From assembly GCF_002006995.1 (NCBI RefSeq), contig NZ_MRUL01000002.1, positions 490,445 through 554,444 on the forward strand: a DNA stretch of 64,000 nt. Reading direction: 5' to 3'. The first letter of the stretch is position 1. Each line of letters starts with the position of its first letter. This document shows, piece after piece, positions 62,983 to 64,000 of this stretch. Position numbers and translations under genes: made by a program. Origin of the DNA: Izhakiella australiensis. GTDB lineage: Bacteria > Pseudomonadota > Gammaproteobacteria > Enterobacterales > Enterobacteriaceae. A model generated the notes under the pieces. That model ran no database searches. It was not told where the DNA came from and was given only the letters and a program-made list of their open reading frames with translations.

Positions 62983-63881
62983 TTTTTTACTCCGTGGTGA
63001 TGTGCGATGGTACTGATGAAATCGCGATGATCATGGCAACCCGGTAATGATGGCAGGATGCTGTGAGTGTGAGCGCCGGTATGGATGTAATGGTTATGCC
63101 TGCCACATCTGCATTCTGGCGATTTGATGCTGTGAGTGTATTCACCGGAATGATGCCCGCGTCCGGAGTCTGATGTCGCACCATAAGTGCCAGCGGCCAT
63201 GCTGCCCCAGCCGCAACCGCAGTCACAACCCCGGCCCCGCAGGGGCCACATGTCCGGGTGCCAGTCTGTTGCTGCAGTGCATCCGAAGGCCTTAACCACC
63301 GCCTGATGACGCTGTGTCGCATACTGCCAGCTGATGCCCTGTGCCGGTGAGATGAAGTTCAGCCAGGCCAGCTTCATCTGTGCGGCAACGCTTATCGGTG
63401 GCACCCGCCCGCATCCTGCGCCCATCGCCGGAAACACCACCGTCCGAATCCTCTGGTCGTCGCTGGCATTCAGGTTATGGTGATGGATGGCCAGCAGCGC
63501 CGCGCGGGTGGCGCTGTACACCGTATCAGTGCCGTCGATAGTCTGTGGCACTCGCATGGTCGGGGCATGCACCAGCCAGGGATGATTACTGTTCCCGCTT
63601 TCAATGACAAATGCAGTGCCCACCGGCTGCTCACCCAGATACTCCCTGATAATATGCTGCTGAACCCTGGCCTGTAACTGGGTGCCGAAAAACGCCGTAA
63701 TGGCCGCATCCACGCCGCCGTCCATAAGCCCGAAGCTGTTGGCGGCGCTGACCATGCAGTCAAACGCCCCCAGTGTTTCAAACGGACCGTGATGCACGGT
63801 GACGTCCGGTATAGCGGAAAACGCGCTGTCGAAGGCCCGGGCCATCGCCGGAACCGGCGCGGAAAGAATCAGCTTAATCAT
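62979..63881 (-). CDS. Macro-domain protein with tail-fibre-like His-rich C-terminus
   Basis: A 300-residue two-part protein. Residues 1-210 or so are a macro domain, a fold that binds ADP-ribose or related nucleotides: [20 protein letters not shown] (41-60), GTAFVIESG (88-96), HAPTMRVP (105-112) and [15 protein letters not shown] (148-162). After a Cys/Gly-rich joint (CDCGCGW, 219-225) comes a His-rich segment with [15 protein letters not shown] (261-275) and further H-x-H motifs (HDH, AHHH), like the end of the tail fibre upstream. Its start overlaps the tail-fibre stop (ATGA), and its end overlaps tfa. Confidence 0.82.
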   Translation of the reverse strand: MIKLILSAPVPAMARAFDSAFSAIPDVTVHHGPFETLGAFDCMVSAANSFGLMDGGVDAAITAFFGTQLQARVQQHIIREYLGEQPVGTAFVIESGNSNHPWLVHAPTMRVPQTIDGTDTVYSATRAALLAIHHHNLNASDDQRIRTVVFPAMGAGCGRVPPISVAAQMKLAWLNFISPAQGISWQYATQRHQAVVKAFGCTAATDWHPDMWPLRGRGCDCGCGWGSMAAGTYGATSDSGRGHHSGEYTHSIKSPECRCGRHNHYIHTGAHTHSILPSLPGCHDHRDFISTIAHHHGVKK

Positions 63882-64000
63882 GCAAGCCTCACAATGTAGT
63901 TAAACGCAATATTTTTAACGGTGTTTTCCGCATTGCCTGTCGCGTCAATGGTGGCGCTGTGACCGTGCGCGCCCATATCGATATAATGGTTATGCGCACC
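63878..64000 (-). CDS. Tail-fibre protein, C-terminal end (5' part outside window)
   Basis: The last 40 codons are visible on the minus strand: [19 protein letters not shown], then [21 protein letters not shown] and a TGA that overlaps the macro-domain start. H-x-H repeats at the ends of phage fibres coordinate metal along the fibre axis, and the final [15 protein letters not shown] is a typical fibre ending. The bulk of the gene continues beyond position 64000. Confidence 0.88.
   Translation of the reverse strand, partial: GAHNHYIDMGAHGHSATIDATGNAENTVKNIAFNYIVRLA

Larger units (their letters stand above)
61040..64000. mobile_element. Prophage (late-gene end), integrated in icd
   Basis: From the icd remnant onward the window holds phage DNA: an opposite-strand cargo gene, a tail-fibre assembly gene, a macro-domain/fibre gene and a tail-fibre C-terminus. 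The order (tail fibre, assembly protein, cargo, att) is that of the late-gene end of lambdoid prophages. Integrase, repressor and the hybrid icd are expected beyond 64000. The exact left border lies between about 61017 and 61107. Confidence 0.88.

Overview
The window is chromosomal DNA of an enterobacterium. Gene content, protein similarity to Escherichia coli orthologues and the GC-rich coding style suggest the Erwiniaceae (Pantoea, Mixta or Erwinia type). The genus is an inference: there is no rRNA or other decisive marker here. Most of the window is core and accessory metabolism; the last 3 kb or so is the late-gene end of a prophage.

Layout. 1-5490: motility and chemotaxis genes, all on the minus strand (flhD, flhC, terminator, motA, motB, cheA, cheW cut by the window edge), with a 1 kb upstream flhDC region holding a perfect CRP site. 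6539-8750: otsB-otsA, trehalose synthesis from UDP-glucose. 9207-15969: small regulator and enzyme modules: AraC/SnoaL, a DUF1275 protein, a TetR/SDR divergent pair with clear dyad operators, a 98-bp tandem repeat built from the tetR 3' end plus its terminator, a PEP-mutase-like enzyme with a GNAT, and a MarR-GNAT fusion with two perfect palindromic operators. 16419-22874: treZ-treY-treX, a second trehalose route that starts from glucan. 23101-27228: CsbD, BluF, LexA-controlled umuDC and a DUF1203 protein. 27292-31846: agmatine-to-putrescine genes aguB-aguA, then a flippase and a GT2 glycosyltransferase. 32331-37317: a membrane GGDEF-EAL protein, an NCS1 permease and a DMT exporter. 37636-42278: an AT-richer stretch with a phosphodiester-glycosidase-like protein lacking a signal peptide, a secreted TPR/YdcF-like protein and a TonB-dependent siderophore receptor with Fur-like sites. 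42412-46636: stress membrane proteins, ycgR with a sigma-28 promoter, emtA, ldcA, an MBL-fold protein and a GNAT. 46690-49145: small unknowns, a lipoprotein and an orphan holin pair. 49477-54420: an aldolase-family enzyme and two MFS transporters divergent from an IclR regulator. 54527-58636: catalase, a LysE exporter, an XRE regulator and an SDR. 58983-60718: a frameshifted AriR-like gene, a fluoride riboswitch with crcB, and higBA.

Prophage. From 60934 the sequence reads as the last 57 codons of icd (isocitrate dehydrogenase), cut off upstream, followed by phage DNA. This is the arrangement left by phage 21/e14-type integration into icd. The prophage end contains a plus-strand cargo gene of unknown function, then minus-strand tail-fibre genes: a tail-fibre C-terminus, a macro-domain protein with a tail-fibre-like His-rich tail, and a tail-fibre assembly protein. 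A 23-bp segment of the icd remnant recurs 1,026 bp away on the other side of higBA, so higBA lies between two att-like repeats.

How the genes cooperate. FlhDC drives motility, and YcgR brakes it in response to c-di-GMP, which the GGDEF-EAL protein may make or degrade. OtsBA and TreZYX both yield trehalose, and with CsbD, YeaQ/ElaB-type proteins and catalase they point to a stress-hardy life, possibly plant-associated or in dry habitats. The most unusual items are the macro-domain/fibre chimera, the att-like repeats around higBA, the signal-less phosphodiester-glycosidase-like protein, the 98-bp gene-end/terminator array and the twin MarR operators.
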